Shown: positions 19,501 through 27,381 of the stretch, in pieces
How the letters are laid out: each line of letters begins with the position of its first letter
How positions within the stretch are numbered: the first letter of the stretch is position 1
Source: Sphingobacterium sp. N143
Lineage (GTDB): Bacteria > Bacteroidota > Bacteroidia > Sphingobacteriales > Sphingobacteriaceae
Assembly: GCF_030325625.1 (NCBI RefSeq)
Contig: NZ_JACAIS010000008.1
Location: 215,022 to 279,021 of the forward strand
Direction: 5' to 3'
DNA: 64,000 nt
The notes under the pieces: model-generated
What the model saw: only the letters and a program-made list of their open reading frames with translations
The model's database searches: none
What the model was told of the DNA's origin: nothing
Made by a program: the position numbers and the translations under genes

Positions 19501-19843
19501 CGATACTCTTATCCGTGATATTATAACGTAGATTTTCGGCTGAGAGCAGTTCCAATAAAAGCTTCTGTAAACTTTTATTTTTTACTTGGATCGTTTTCCG
19601 CTGAATAGCGTTTATATGACTATCGTTGTATACAAAGTCATACCCGGTCTGTTTTCGGATCTCTTTAAAGATCTGCGACAAGGTCGCATCTTTGACGTTG
19701 AGTGTGACTTGCTGACTAAAAGACGTCGCGCTGGCGTGTACCATACCAAAGGTGAGCAGCGTAATAATAAGCTTCATAATACATGAAATTTTGAGCAGAA
19801 TTCGCCTGATCCGCCGTTTTTTATAGGTAGAAAATTTGTACAT
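16505..19843 (-). CDS. SusC/RagA-family TonB-dependent transporter with STN domain
   Basis: About 1112 residues from ATG 19843 (MYKFSTYKKRR...); the frame is open eight codons further. After the signal peptide comes an STN (secretin/TonB N-terminal) domain with LSQIFKEIRKQTGYDFVYND, then a carboxypeptidase-like domain (VSGTVMDENGVTLAGVIVKE), the plug (VLKDIDATAIYGSSGAYGVI) and a C-terminal beta-barrel. The STN domain is what lets FecR and the ECF sigma encoded upstream sense transport. The protein imports the unknown ligand in a TonB-dependent way together with the SusD partner. Confidence 0.95.
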   Translation of the reverse strand: MYKFSTYKKRRIRRILLKISCIMKLIITLLTFGMVHASATSFSQQVTLNVKDATLSQIFKEIRKQTGYDFVYNDSHINAIQRKTIQVKNKSLQKLLLELLSAENLRYNITDKSIVVSKRADAAPLAARASYQETYVSGTVMDENGVTLAGVIVKELNPDGNATTTNLKGAFVLKVKSKQSTVRFSYVGYKAVDVQATAIKYPFELKLVPQLNDLDEIQVTAYGNTTKRFNTGNITTITAKDIEKNPVNNVLEALQGKVPGLFIQQATGQPGGAFSMRLRSASNFNTGSAEPLVIVDGVRYPSGTLPMNTNSQYDTGNFLQGGSGLNYINPNDIERIDVLKDIDATAIYGSSGAYGVILITTKKAKTTSSMVSANVYSGVSVKGQMAPILNTAEYLMLRREAFKNDGLEPTATDYDVNGTWPEDRYHDWRTAFLGKAAVTSNANLSYSGGSNNTSFLINGSLRNTGNIQMHRGANRDGSVRFNLNTKSNNNKFDLSFSGSYMGSKNDMVPYDFSSYASSVAPNAPYPLTDKGEVNWSEVGDWEKGIGNINRTYLNTTNNLLSNLTLNYRPNEHIVLNTIIGFNSLKGRELSTVPSTTFNPASTSIYNTNVGLLNNFDTQSLTISPYAEYKNVIWKKGELSVKMGGEINQNTRRSNAITGTGFPADALLSNPALGASKTYTISDNQYRSIGMYGIVKFIWDKKYMLDINGRRDGSIKFGPSRRFGNFGSAALGWIFSEERAVKELMPWLSFGKLRASSGIVGGDKIGDYQYLSTYSVLSKTYGGEIGFYPTSLSNPLLEWEKNFNSEAAIELGFFKNRISLDASYYHNRSSNQLISQPLSMVTGFSKYTLNSDALLRNTGVEISLSSVNIDHKDFKWNTRFNISLPDSKILRMPTQSSIYSNYVLGKSVNGILTYKYAGVDPQTGTYTFTNAKGETGEFVTGLSQSDKTEFVDLDPTFYGGLTNTFTFKNFTLDFSFTFTKRIGKSLMGQSGIPMGYYGTNGSTIWLDRWQQPGDITNVPKVSTTIMNYLSILKFNDSSGAYEDATYARLQNVSLRYSVPADFLKKLRLKQLTAYLQGQNLLTISKFGGLDPENLNANVLPPMRLFTAGINLTL

Positions 19844-19861
19844 TTGATTTGAGTTAATAAT

Positions 19862-19889
19862 GGGCATACTTCCTGCCAGTCGTATGCCC
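19862..19889. other. Hairpin in the susC leader
   Basis: GGGCATAC (19862-19869) and GTATGCCC (19882-19889) form a perfect 8-bp stem about 20 bp upstream of the susC start and 110 bp after fecR. It has no T tract. It could be a leader structure affecting susC expression relative to fecR. Confidence 0.4.
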
Positions 19890-19997
19890 TATAAAATACT
19901 TAAGCTTTTTAGGGTGGCCACTTTGGCCCCCTTTTTTATTGGGTTTTATTGGTTCTTATACAGGTCCGAATTCTTTCATTATGATAGTGGTAATTTG

Positions 19998-21113
19998 TTA
20001 ATTGATTAGGTATAGTGTTTTTCCCCTGAGCGTAAATTTAAGGGAGTTTGTTTTTTCAAGAAGTTGTAGGATGCTCGATAGGTTCTTTTTTCTAGAGATG
20101 ATGCCTGTAAAAGTATCTCCTTTATCTGTATAGGCCTCGTAATCGATGTCTATGTTGTACCAGCGCGCGATGTCCGCCATCATTTGTTTGATTGGTACTG
20201 CATTGAACACAAAGTCGCCATCCTTCCATCCAGCTTCCGCTTCCGCATCGACTCGCTGAATTTTGCCCCCATCGACAGATACAAGACATTGTTGCCCCGG
20301 TTTCAATAGGTATACGCCATGTTTTGAATTGATTTTAACAGCACCTTCGATCAGTGTGGTTTTTGTAGCCCTAGTTTCCGGATAAGCCGTCACATTAAAA
20401 TGTGTTCCCAATACTTGGATTTCCTGTTGATCGGTCCGCACTTTAAATGGAGTATGATGTTTCATCACCTCAAAATAGACCTCACCAGTGACAGTTACCA
20501 GACGTTCATGTGGCGAGAATTGCGCCGGAAACTCAATGGAAGATGCCGCATTGATCCAGGCCTTTGTTCCATCAGGAAGCGTAAGCCTATATTGCCCACC
20601 CCGCGGTGTAGTTAGGGTATTCAAAAGTGGTTTTTGGTCAATTTCCGGTTTCGTTTGCCCCGCCGATTCATAGCTGATATTCCCTTCTCCATCTTGGTGA
20701 ACAGTTACCTGCTCATTGACCTTGATATCCTGTACATTACCTTCCCCCAGCGCATATACCTGCCCATTGGAAAGCTTCAGTATCGCTTTATCCGTTCCTG
20801 GCTCTATTTTGATGGAGGCCGCTTCGGTAGGCACTAACACCCTGTTTTGCTGATACAGATGCCAAGCCACAAAAGATAGGCAAAGACAAATTATAGCTGC
20901 CGCAGCCATGCGGAAAGGATAGTGAATAATTCGCTTCGGAGCGCCCACTTCAGGCTTCAATCTGCCCAATTCCTCATATTGCTGATCGGTCAGCTGCTGT
21001 CCGGAGATATTGAGCCGGGCATACCAGGCTTCGAGCAGTCTGGCCTCCTCTTCCGAGCAATCGCCCAGATTATATTTTAACAACAATTCTTTTAGGTCTT
21101 CTGCGTTTTTCAT
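19998..21113 (-). CDS. FecR-family anti-sigma regulator
   Basis: 371 residues. The cytoplasmic N-terminus is about 65 residues, followed by one membrane helix (MAAAAIICLCLSFVAWHLY) and a periplasmic FecR domain containing LTLPDGTKAWINAASSIEFP and VTGEVYFEV, then a C-terminal DUF4974-like part. It binds the ECF sigma factor at the membrane and releases it on a signal from the STN domain of SusC. It lies directly downstream of the sigma gene (61 bp). Confidence 0.95.
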   Translation of the reverse strand: MKNAEDLKELLLKYNLGDCSEEEARLLEAWYARLNISGQQLTDQQYEELGRLKPEVGAPKRIIHYPFRMAAAAIICLCLSFVAWHLYQQNRVLVPTEAASIKIEPGTDKAILKLSNGQVYALGEGNVQDIKVNEQVTVHQDGEGNISYESAGQTKPEIDQKPLLNTLTTPRGGQYRLTLPDGTKAWINAASSIEFPAQFSPHERLVTVTGEVYFEVMKHHTPFKVRTDQQEIQVLGTHFNVTAYPETRATKTTLIEGAVKINSKHGVYLLKPGQQCLVSVDGGKIQRVDAEAEAGWKDGDFVFNAVPIKQMMADIARWYNIDIDYEAYTDKGDTFTGIISRKKNLSSILQLLEKTNSLKFTLRGKTLYLIN

Positions 21114-21174
21114 GCGCTTTATTTAATGTAAGACCTTTGAGGAAGCATTAAGGGCTAGTGTGTTTTTATTTTTT

Positions 21175-21744
21175 TTAAAAAAAACCTACAAAAAGTACCA
21201 TACCCAGTTTAGTACGCAATGTTTTTAGCGCAGCTTTAATATGGTTTTTGACCGTGTTTTCAGAAATTCCAAGGCTTTCGGCTATTTCACTGTGTGATAA
21301 TCCATGCATCCGGCTCATCAACAGCACATTTTTCATTTTTGGCGGCAATTTTTCAATTTCACCATCTATTAGCTGTTGCATTTCCCTTTCCCGGATTTGA
21401 TACTCTGTGTAATGGCTTACATTATCTGTGAATTGGCGAAAAGATTCGGCGTATCGGTCCACCACATTTTGATGTGCAATATATTTTAACACTTTATTAC
21501 GTACCAGCACATAGAGCCAGGCCGAAAGATTTTTTATCGCAGGTAGGTCTGCATGTTTGATCCATATCTGCGAAAAGACGTCCTGTACGATTTCTTTTGC
21601 CCCATCATAACTACCCAATTTTTGGTAAGCGTGACTGACAAGCAATACCTTATAACGATGATATACTATTTCAAAAGCTTGATGATCCCCATTGCGGATC
21701 TGGTCGATCAATTCTTCATCCACATGACTTTCGTTAGTTTGCAT
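21175..21744 (-). CDS. RNA polymerase ECF sigma factor
   Basis: 189 residues. Region 2 is EIVQDVFSQIWIKHADLP and the region 4 HTH is SHSEIAESLGISENTVKNHI. It belongs to the group that is paired with FecR and SusC in Bacteroidota. It is the first gene of the apparent operon running to 10483, with 166 bp of upstream DNA to the neighbouring AraC gene. The operon has spacers of 61, about 150, 9, 44 and about 460 bp, so the peptidase may have extra control. Confidence 0.94.
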   Translation of the reverse strand: MQTNESHVDEELIDQIRNGDHQAFEIVYHRYKVLLVSHAYQKLGSYDGAKEIVQDVFSQIWIKHADLPAIKNLSAWLYVLVRNKVLKYIAHQNVVDRYAESFRQFTDNVSHYTEYQIREREMQQLIDGEIEKLPPKMKNVLLMSRMHGLSHSEIAESLGISENTVKNHIKAALKTLRTKLGMVLFVGFF

Positions 21745-21910
21745 ATAAAGTATTTACTGAATGAACCTTTACCATGTACACTTAGGTGAATTTTAAATCG
21801 GATACACTGTCTCGTTTGGCACAAAAATGGGCCTTCAGCGCCAAAAATATCAATATTAAATTGAATAGAAAAAGAAAATTGGTGATGTTATAAAAATTCA
21901 TTCAAAATTT

Positions 21911-22831
21911 TCACCGCGATATAGCACCCTCGTTCACCTCCCGGAAGCGGATCGGTGCCATCTGCATCATTTTTTTAAAGAAATTATTAAAATGAGTAGC
22001 CTCTTTAAAACCTAAAGAATACGCGATTTCCGAGACATTCCATTCGGTATGTCTCAGTAATATTTTAGCCTCCTGTAACAGGCGCTCCGCAATAATTGCG
22101 GAAGTTGTTTTTTCAGTAGTCTCTTTGACGGCGCGATTAAGGTGATTGATATGGATGGAAAGCTGACCTGCGAATTCGCCGGGCGATCGAAAGCTGATCC
22201 GCTGCCTCAGATCTTCAATCGGAAACTGACGCTCTAAAAGCTCCAGGAACATATGCGTGATCCGTTGAGAAGCATTCGCCTGCTGCTTTTCAACTTTAGA
22301 AGCCGTTTTCATCCTATGCGTATAATGAAGTAGATCAAACACGAGATTTCTCAGCAGATCATATTTATGTGCATAATCCGACTCTAATCCAGCCTGCATC
22401 TTTAAGTATATCTGCTTTATATCTTCCAATTGCTCATCCGTGAGCTCAAAAACAGGTAAGGCGTTGGGTTTAAAGACTTCGTAGTCGTTTAGGTTGCCGA
22501 AGTGATGAAAAAATGATGCCGTAAAGACACAAAAAAATCCAGCTTTATAATCGTCAATCCATTCAAATTTGTAAGGGATCTGCGGATTTGTAAAAAATAA
22601 GGCCTGCTTTTTAATTTCAATGACCTTGTCAGCATAATGTATTCGGTTTCTACCGATAATCAGGGTAATCTTAAAATAATCTTTCCTGCTGTAGACCACA
22701 GGCTTCGTATGCTTACCTATATATCCATCTATTTTAAAAACATTGAAATGCCCTACCCCATTTCGGATATTTTCGGGGATCCGGTCAAATTTAGATTGGT
22801 AAAACCCCTCCAGTGACTGCATTTTTTCCAT
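21911..22831 (-). CDS. AraC-family transcriptional regulator
   Basis: 306 residues with an N-terminal cupin-like domain and a C-terminal AraC HTH: VSEIAYSLGFKEATHFNNFF and KKMMQMAPIRFREV. It belongs to a different subfamily from the AraC proteins at 878 and 4881. It lies 78 bp downstream of an SDR gene on the same strand, separated by a weak terminator. Confidence 0.9.
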   Translation of the reverse strand: MEKMQSLEGFYQSKFDRIPENIRNGVGHFNVFKIDGYIGKHTKPVVYSRKDYFKITLIIGRNRIHYADKVIEIKKQALFFTNPQIPYKFEWIDDYKAGFFCVFTASFFHHFGNLNDYEVFKPNALPVFELTDEQLEDIKQIYLKMQAGLESDYAHKYDLLRNLVFDLLHYTHRMKTASKVEKQQANASQRITHMFLELLERQFPIEDLRQRISFRSPGEFAGQLSIHINHLNRAVKETTEKTTSAIIAERLLQEAKILLRHTEWNVSEIAYSLGFKEATHFNNFFKKMMQMAPIRFREVNEGAISR

Positions 22832-22859
22832 AGGATAAATGTACGAAAATCAAATAAAA

Positions 22860-22892
22860 AACGCCGTCACTCAGTAATGACAACGCTTTTTA
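22860..22892 (-). terminator. Probable terminator between SDR and AraC genes
   Basis: AACGCCGTCA and TGACAACGC form an imperfect stem, partly through G-U pairs. The minus strand then shows TTTTTT. It would end the SDR transcript before the AraC gene. Confidence 0.5.
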
Positions 22893-22909
22893 TTTTAAGT
22901 ATAAGATTT

Positions 22910-23749
22910 TCAATTAAAATCAGTGGAATAAGAAATATACTTATTGCTTTCTAATTCTTCTGAAAGCAGATTAACTTTTTCCGTTGCCCTTTTGTAGGCA
23001 TCGCTTCCGAGGTAGAGCCGTACAGGCGGGTTGGGATTCTTTACCAAATCGATAAAAACCTGAGCCAGCAATTCCGGATTACCGATTTGCGATCCGTTCA
23101 TGGCTGCATATTTTTCGTGGGAGCTTCTCACCGCAGTATAGTCATCAATTTTCTTTCCAGCAAAAACAAGGGAGTTTTCTTCCAGAAACTCCGTCCGGAA
23201 TGCCCCCGGTGCCACCACTGTCACTTTAACACCAAACTCTTTCACATCCTCTGCCATCACCTCTGAAAGCCCTGTCACCGCATATTTCGTAGCAGCGTAC
23301 ATCGCCCAGCCCTTTCCCGGGGCAAAACCCGCAATAGATGAAATGTTGATAATATGGCCCGATTTCTGCTGCCTGAAGTAAGGCATCGCAGACTGCATCG
23401 TCTTAATTACAGCCATTACGTTAATGTCAAAACTATCCTTGATTTCTTCCTGACTTAATTCTTCCACAGCTCCACCTATCCCATAGCCGGCATTATTCAC
23501 CAACACATCAATTTTCCCGAACTGTGCAACCGTACGTTCTAACGCTTCACGGATAGATTGCTCACTTGTCAAATCCACTTCCAATGGTAAGAACTGTTGC
23601 TCGTCAAAATGCCCGACAGCGTCTATTAAACGCTGAGATTTTCGACTTGTTGCTGCTACGCTATACCCCGCTACGATAAGTTTTTTTACCAACGACAACC
23701 CCATTCCCTTGGAAGCCCCCGTTATAAACCAAACTTTATTTGTCTCCAT
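22910..23749 (-). CDS. Short-chain dehydrogenase/reductase (SDR)
   Basis: 279 residues. Cofactor loop TGASKGMG, NNAGYGIGG, catalytic Ser in HIINISSIAG and YAATK active site. Its Arg-rich segment after the second strand (TSRKSQR) suggests NADP(H). It differs from the SDR pair at 1.9 and 3.9 kb, so it is a separate acquisition. It is probably regulated by the AraC protein downstream. Confidence 0.92.
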   Translation of the reverse strand: METNKVWFITGASKGMGLSLVKKLIVAGYSVAATSRKSQRLIDAVGHFDEQQFLPLEVDLTSEQSIREALERTVAQFGKIDVLVNNAGYGIGGAVEELSQEEIKDSFDINVMAVIKTMQSAMPYFRQQKSGHIINISSIAGFAPGKGWAMYAATKYAVTGLSEVMAEDVKEFGVKVTVVAPGAFRTEFLEENSLVFAGKKIDDYTAVRSSHEKYAAMNGSQIGNPELLAQVFIDLVKNPNPPVRLYLGSDAYKRATEKVNLLSEELESNKYISYSTDFN

Positions 23750-24010
23750 ATCTAATTTATTTATAGGACAAAATTAGCACTTCAATAGATGTCATTAATA
23801 ACTAAATCGAAGCAATAGATTACGAAAATCAAACAATTGAATGTATTCCACAGCAACTCAGCGCTAGCACAAGTCAACAAAAATAATTACACCGTCAAAT
23901 GGAGGGCAAAATATTTTGGTACACTCATGTTAAAAATTTAGCCGTACTTTCATTAACTTCGTTAGTCTAACATTTCGGCTTATTTTTTACCAACTTACAT
24001 ACAGATCAAC

Positions 24011-24913
24011 ATGGATAAACGTGTAAAATTTGATTTTGAAGTATACTTTACCAACGGTGGCAGCCTCAAGGGCGAAGATTTCCGCTTGGATATCAACGGC
24101 GATACGATCAGCGACGCAGAGCTCGCCGACTATATCATTCAAGATCTCCGGCTGCTGATGGCCGGAAAAGTAAATATCCTCAACAAAGAAATTTTTGCGG
24201 AGCCCCATAAACGCAAGGTTGCGCCAGCAGAAAACGCGACGGAACAGCTTATTGACCTCAGCCATACGATCGAAAACGGCCTTGTTACCTACAAAGGGCT
24301 GCCCGCCCCGATTATCTGCGATTACCTATCCAGAGCCGACTCCAAGAGCTATTACGATGAAGGTACCGAATTTCAGATCGGCAAAATAGAGATGGTCAGT
24401 AATACGGGTACCTATATTGACTGCCCTTTTCACCGCTATGAACATGGCAAGGATACCGCCGAAATGGACTTAAAGGCTTTTGTGGATCTGGACGCCGTGG
24501 TCATCAGGGCTCCCTACCGCAACGGACTGGCCATTACCGATGAGCAGCTCAAAAACAGGGAAATCCGAAACCGTGCCGTATTGATCCATACCGGATGGGA
24601 TAGCCATTGGAATACCGAAGCCTATTATGAAAACCATCCCTACCTGACCGCAGCGGCAGCGACGTACCTTGCCGAATGTGGTGTTAAACTGGTGGGCATT
24701 GATTCACACAATATCGATGATACCAGTGGACGATCACGTCCGGTTCATTCCACTCTTTTGGGATCAGAAATCCTGATTGTCGAACATTTGTGTCATCTGG
24801 ACCTACTGCCTGATGACAACTTTACGTTTACAGCCGCTCCACCAAAGTTTAAAAGTGTCGGTACATTTCCTGTACGCGCATTTGCAAAGCTGAAAAAGGA
24901 TGTGAATAGCTAG
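24011..24913 (+). CDS. Cyclase-family (kynurenine-formamidase-like) hydrolase with extra N-terminal domain
   Basis: 300 residues. Residues 1 to about 72 form a small domain of their own (FTNGGSLKGEDFRLDINGD, DLRLLMAGKV) unlike the catalytic family. From about residue 80 the cyclase fold begins (LIDLSHTIENGLVTYKGLPA), with the metal motif region NTGTYIDCPFHRYEHGKD, VLIHTGWD and VGIDSHNIDD. The first His of the classical HxGTHxDxPxH motif is Asn here and the second is Tyr, which occurs in one branch of the family. It probably hydrolyses an amide or lactone; the substrate is unknown. Confidence 0.85.
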   Translation: MDKRVKFDFEVYFTNGGSLKGEDFRLDINGDTISDAELADYIIQDLRLLMAGKVNILNKEIFAEPHKRKVAPAENATEQLIDLSHTIENGLVTYKGLPAPIICDYLSRADSKSYYDEGTEFQIGKIEMVSNTGTYIDCPFHRYEHGKDTAEMDLKAFVDLDAVVIRAPYRNGLAITDEQLKNREIRNRAVLIHTGWDSHWNTEAYYENHPYLTAAAATYLAECGVKLVGIDSHNIDDTSGRSRPVHSTLLGSEILIVEHLCHLDLLPDDNFTFTAAPPKFKSVGTFPVRAFAKLKKDVNS

Positions 24914-24951
24914 AGGCTTTCGATAAAAATATGGTTCATAAATTGGTGAGT

Positions 24952-25727
24952 TGGCGTTTGGCTCAAGATAATTTTTTATTTTGTATTGATCCAACATAAA
25001 TTTCATTACCTTAGAATATTGTTAAAAGAAAAATTTGAAAATCAAGACAATAAGTTATTGCAATAACATTAGGTAAAGAAAAAATTATTTTATGAAAATA
25101 ACACTTAAGGTCGCTTCATTTCTATTTTTGGCCGCCATATTCATGTATGGATGCAACAAGGACAATAGTATATCCGAGATACCAGAAAAGGTTATAGAAA
25201 AACCCGAAGAGCCAGCCAAAGCCATCAGAGATACCTTTCTGTTTTTAAGGAAAGATGTTATCATATTCAAAGCATATAAAGGGTCGCTCAAGGGCGGTGT
25301 TGATATAACTGCACAAGAGAAACCAGAAACTTTTTGGAATTCTAGCAAGCTGTCCAGTTATCTTTATGATACACTTACTGTGACCAAAGACAGTACCTTC
25401 GAGCGACCTTATAAATATGAAATTAATAATTTTAGGTTCGAGCAGCGCAAGGACAGTATTTTTCGGTGGAATCGTTATGCAAAATTTTGGGAGTTTTATG
25501 GCTTGCACAAGAAAGATACAGTCGAACAATATGTTCGCTTTTATAGTTTTCAAAAGTACACGCCGCCCTATTTATTTGCTGAAAATGGTCACAATTCTGG
25601 TGAAATATCATATTCCTATTATTTCAATGACAATAAATACCTTTTTAAAGGCCCTGAAGATATGAAAAATGAGAATGATGAGGTAGCCTGGTATGGCATC
25701 AAGTATATATACGTTAAAAAGAAATAG
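24952..25727 (+). repeat. Duplicated lipoprotein unit, copy 2
   Basis: Second copy of the unit at 9489-10263, same orientation, beginning GGCGTTTGGCTCA. The two copies differ at scattered positions and keep the reading frame. Confidence 0.85.
25092..25727 (+). CDS. Putative lipoprotein, unknown function (paralog of 9628-10263)
   Basis: 211 residues, collinear with the protein at 9628-10263 without gaps. The lipobox is IFMYGC. Most substitutions are conservative and many codon differences are silent, so both copies seem to be kept under selection. It is followed 34 bp later by a bidirectional terminator shared with the convergent small-gene cassette. Confidence 0.75.
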   Translation: MKITLKVASFLFLAAIFMYGCNKDNSISEIPEKVIEKPEEPAKAIRDTFLFLRKDVIIFKAYKGSLKGGVDITAQEKPETFWNSSKLSSYLYDTLTVTKDSTFERPYKYEINNFRFEQRKDSIFRWNRYAKFWEFYGLHKKDTVEQYVRFYSFQKYTPPYLFAENGHNSGEISYSYYFNDNKYLFKGPEDMKNENDEVAWYGIKYIYVKKK

Positions 25728-25760
25728 CTTATTCCATAGGCGACAGAACCCGATTACACA

Positions 25761-25796
25761 AAAAGGGAAGCACCACCTACGATGCTTCCCTTTTTT
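25761..25796. terminator. Bidirectional terminator
   Basis: AAAAGGGAAGCA and TGCTTCCCTTTT form a stem with A and T runs outside. It ends both the lipoprotein gene (plus) and the DUF6266/holin-like operon (minus). Confidence 0.85.
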
Positions 25797-25812
25797 GTGG
25801 ACTAAGGCATCC

Positions 25813-25995
25813 TTACTTGCCTCTTTTTGGTTTCCACCGGCTCAGCAGTCTGCTTGTGGCAAAGCTTACCAGCGTACCAAGCGCAGCGGTAAGCGCGGTC
25901 TGCAGTACATCGCCCAGCGAGATACTGGCCCAGATGGAACAGATCGTTCCACCGATGGCTGATATACGAATATCATTCACTTTCATTGGCTTCAC
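25813..25995 (-). CDS. Small holin-like membrane protein
   Basis: 60 residues, with starts possible at 25995 or 25986. There are two short hydrophobic stretches (ISAIGGTICSIWASISL and LQTALTAALGTLVSFATSRL) and a strongly basic tail (RWKPKRGK). Size, topology and charged tail are those of a phage holin, although no specific family is recognised. It overlaps the stop of the preceding 93-100-residue gene by 23 bp. A truncated copy is present at 13715-13810. Functional call is inference. Confidence 0.6.
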   Translation of the reverse strand: MKPMKVNDIRISAIGGTICSIWASISLGDVLQTALTAALGTLVSFATSRLLSRWKPKRGK

Positions 25996-26251
25996 TCCTT
26001 TCTTCCTGCATTAGTTTCTCCGGGTCCTTGTACACAGCATCCGGGCTGATCTCTTTTAATTTGGCATTATCCTTTAGATTCAAATCCTCCTGAAGCTCTG
26101 GCTGCTCCCTAGCCTCATCCAATACCGTTTCTATGATACCCAGACCCAAAGCCAGGTATTTCAATACATTTCCCACCTTACCCGGCAGTTTAACAGGTGC
26201 CACCAGCACCAGCTGCAGCACCTGTCCTATTTTGTTGAAGATCTTTTTCAT
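25973..26251 (-). CDS. Small protein with one membrane segment, unknown function
   Basis: About 92 residues from ATG 26251 (MKKIFNKIGQVLQLVLVAPV); an ATG at 26275 is also possible. One hydrophobic stretch (LKYLALGLGIIETVL) is followed by an acidic charged tail. It is translationally overlapped with the holin-like gene downstream and lies 45 bp after the DUF5675 gene. It might be a spanin- or antiholin-like partner (speculative). Confidence 0.6.
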   Translation of the reverse strand: MKKIFNKIGQVLQLVLVAPVKLPGKVGNVLKYLALGLGIIETVLDEAREQPELQEDLNLKDNAKLKEISPDAVYKDPEKLMQEERSEANESE

Positions 26252-26296
26252 GATTACTTTTTTAAGAATGATCAATTATCTGGTAGCAAGCTCCGC

Positions 26297-26743
26297 TCAA
26301 TCTACCTGTACTTCGACTGGCCCCTGCGCCATCTCTTCGGTTACCAGCGAATAGAGTTTTTTGTAGGCTACACCCGAAGCCAGCAGGCGATAGTCACCAT
26401 CCTCCAGTACATACTGACTGCCGACAAGTACACAGCCAGCAGTCTGCTTATAGCTGTTCCCTTTGTGGAAGTAGACATAGCTAAAGTTTGGGATATCACG
26501 TATTTCAAGCATACCGCGATGTAGGTTTGGATAGTCGTCGTAGTAACGGCCGTTCATTCCACCTTCGCGGTTAAATCCTAAGGGATAACGTCCTGTCGGG
26601 ATAGCCGTCTCCCCCCTTATTTTCATCGGACGTGGGATATTCTCCAGGCCGTAGCAGATAAATTGATTGTTCAGGTAGATCTCCGAAAGGGTGCTGTGCC
26701 TACCCTGTTTCGTGCGATGTACTTTTATCGTTGATTTTTTCAT
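26297..26743 (-). CDS. DUF5675-family protein, L,D-transpeptidase-like signature
   Basis: 148 residues. The sequence GETAIPTGRYPLGFNREGG, the segment YVYFHKGNS and the block KQTAGCVLVG match DUF5675, a family known from Bacteroidota and phages. The spaced His and Cys (HKGN...TAGCVLVG) resemble the HG...GC catalytic signature of YkuD L,D-transpeptidases, so a peptidoglycan-active enzyme is plausible. There is no signal peptide, which would fit export through a holin. Family recognised from memory; enzymatic role is inference. Confidence 0.7.
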   Translation of the reverse strand: MKKSTIKVHRTKQGRHSTLSEIYLNNQFICYGLENIPRPMKIRGETAIPTGRYPLGFNREGGMNGRYYDDYPNLHRGMLEIRDIPNFSYVYFHKGNSYKQTAGCVLVGSQYVLEDGDYRLLASGVAYKKLYSLVTEEMAQGPVEVQVD

Positions 26744-26757
26744 GTGCTAGATTTTAA

Positions 26758-27312
26758 TTATAAAAGACCGAGGTATTGACTTCTGGAATACAGCTTCTTT
26801 TCACGGTCATGCAACAGCAGATAGACATGTACAGCCTTTCCATGCAGTATGGAGGGCAGATCAATCTCCAGTTGGGCATCCTGCCGTAAGATCAGGTGTT
26901 CGTTTATCGCGGCCTGACCAGCAATGACATCATAAGCACAGAAAATGACCTGATCGTCCCATTGACTATAATCCCTGATATTTGATCCGGTATTATCCCA
27001 GATCAACTGAATCCGATTACCCTGACGTGTGATTGTATTTACCGCTAGCGGGAGCAACATACCATTGCTGATCTTGGCCAGGGATGGTTCCATCCATAAA
27101 TCCGGAAAATCGCCCTTGATCACATTCGTCATTGTATGTGACATCGCCCGGCCGAAAGCTGCCTGTACCGTGCCTTTGCTGCTGCCATACCCCCTAATAA
27201 TCAGTGGATATAGCGGATTCAAAAACTTTCGGGCCAGCCTAAAACGCTCCTGCACCGCCTGCATGCGTGTCGGATCTTTAGCCTGCTTTTTAAACTCAGA
27301 AATCACCAGCAT
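26758..27312 (-). CDS. DUF6266-family protein, short paralog
   Basis: About 184 residues from ATG 27312 (MLVISEFKKQ); the frame is open to an ATG at 27372. It parallels the protein encoded just upstream: ERFRLARKFLNPLYPLI corresponds to ERFLTIAKFLMPITPIL, and both end in a beta-rich half finishing with S.YLG. It lacks the first 30 or so residues (the GKASGKVG region) of the family. 14 bp separate it from the DUF5675 gene and about 70 from the longer paralog. Function unknown. Confidence 0.7.
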   Translation of the reverse strand: MLVISEFKKQAKDPTRMQAVQERFRLARKFLNPLYPLIIRGYGSSKGTVQAAFGRAMSHTMTNVIKGDFPDLWMEPSLAKISNGMLLPLAVNTITRQGNRIQLIWDNTGSNIRDYSQWDDQVIFCAYDVIAGQAAINEHLILRQDAQLEIDLPSILHGKAVHVYLLLHDREKKLYSRSQYLGLL

Positions 27313-27381
27313 ATCTTTTATTTTTACATGTTTAAAAATCAGGAGGAGCGCAGCCCCTCCTGTTTCATTCATCCCTAACGA

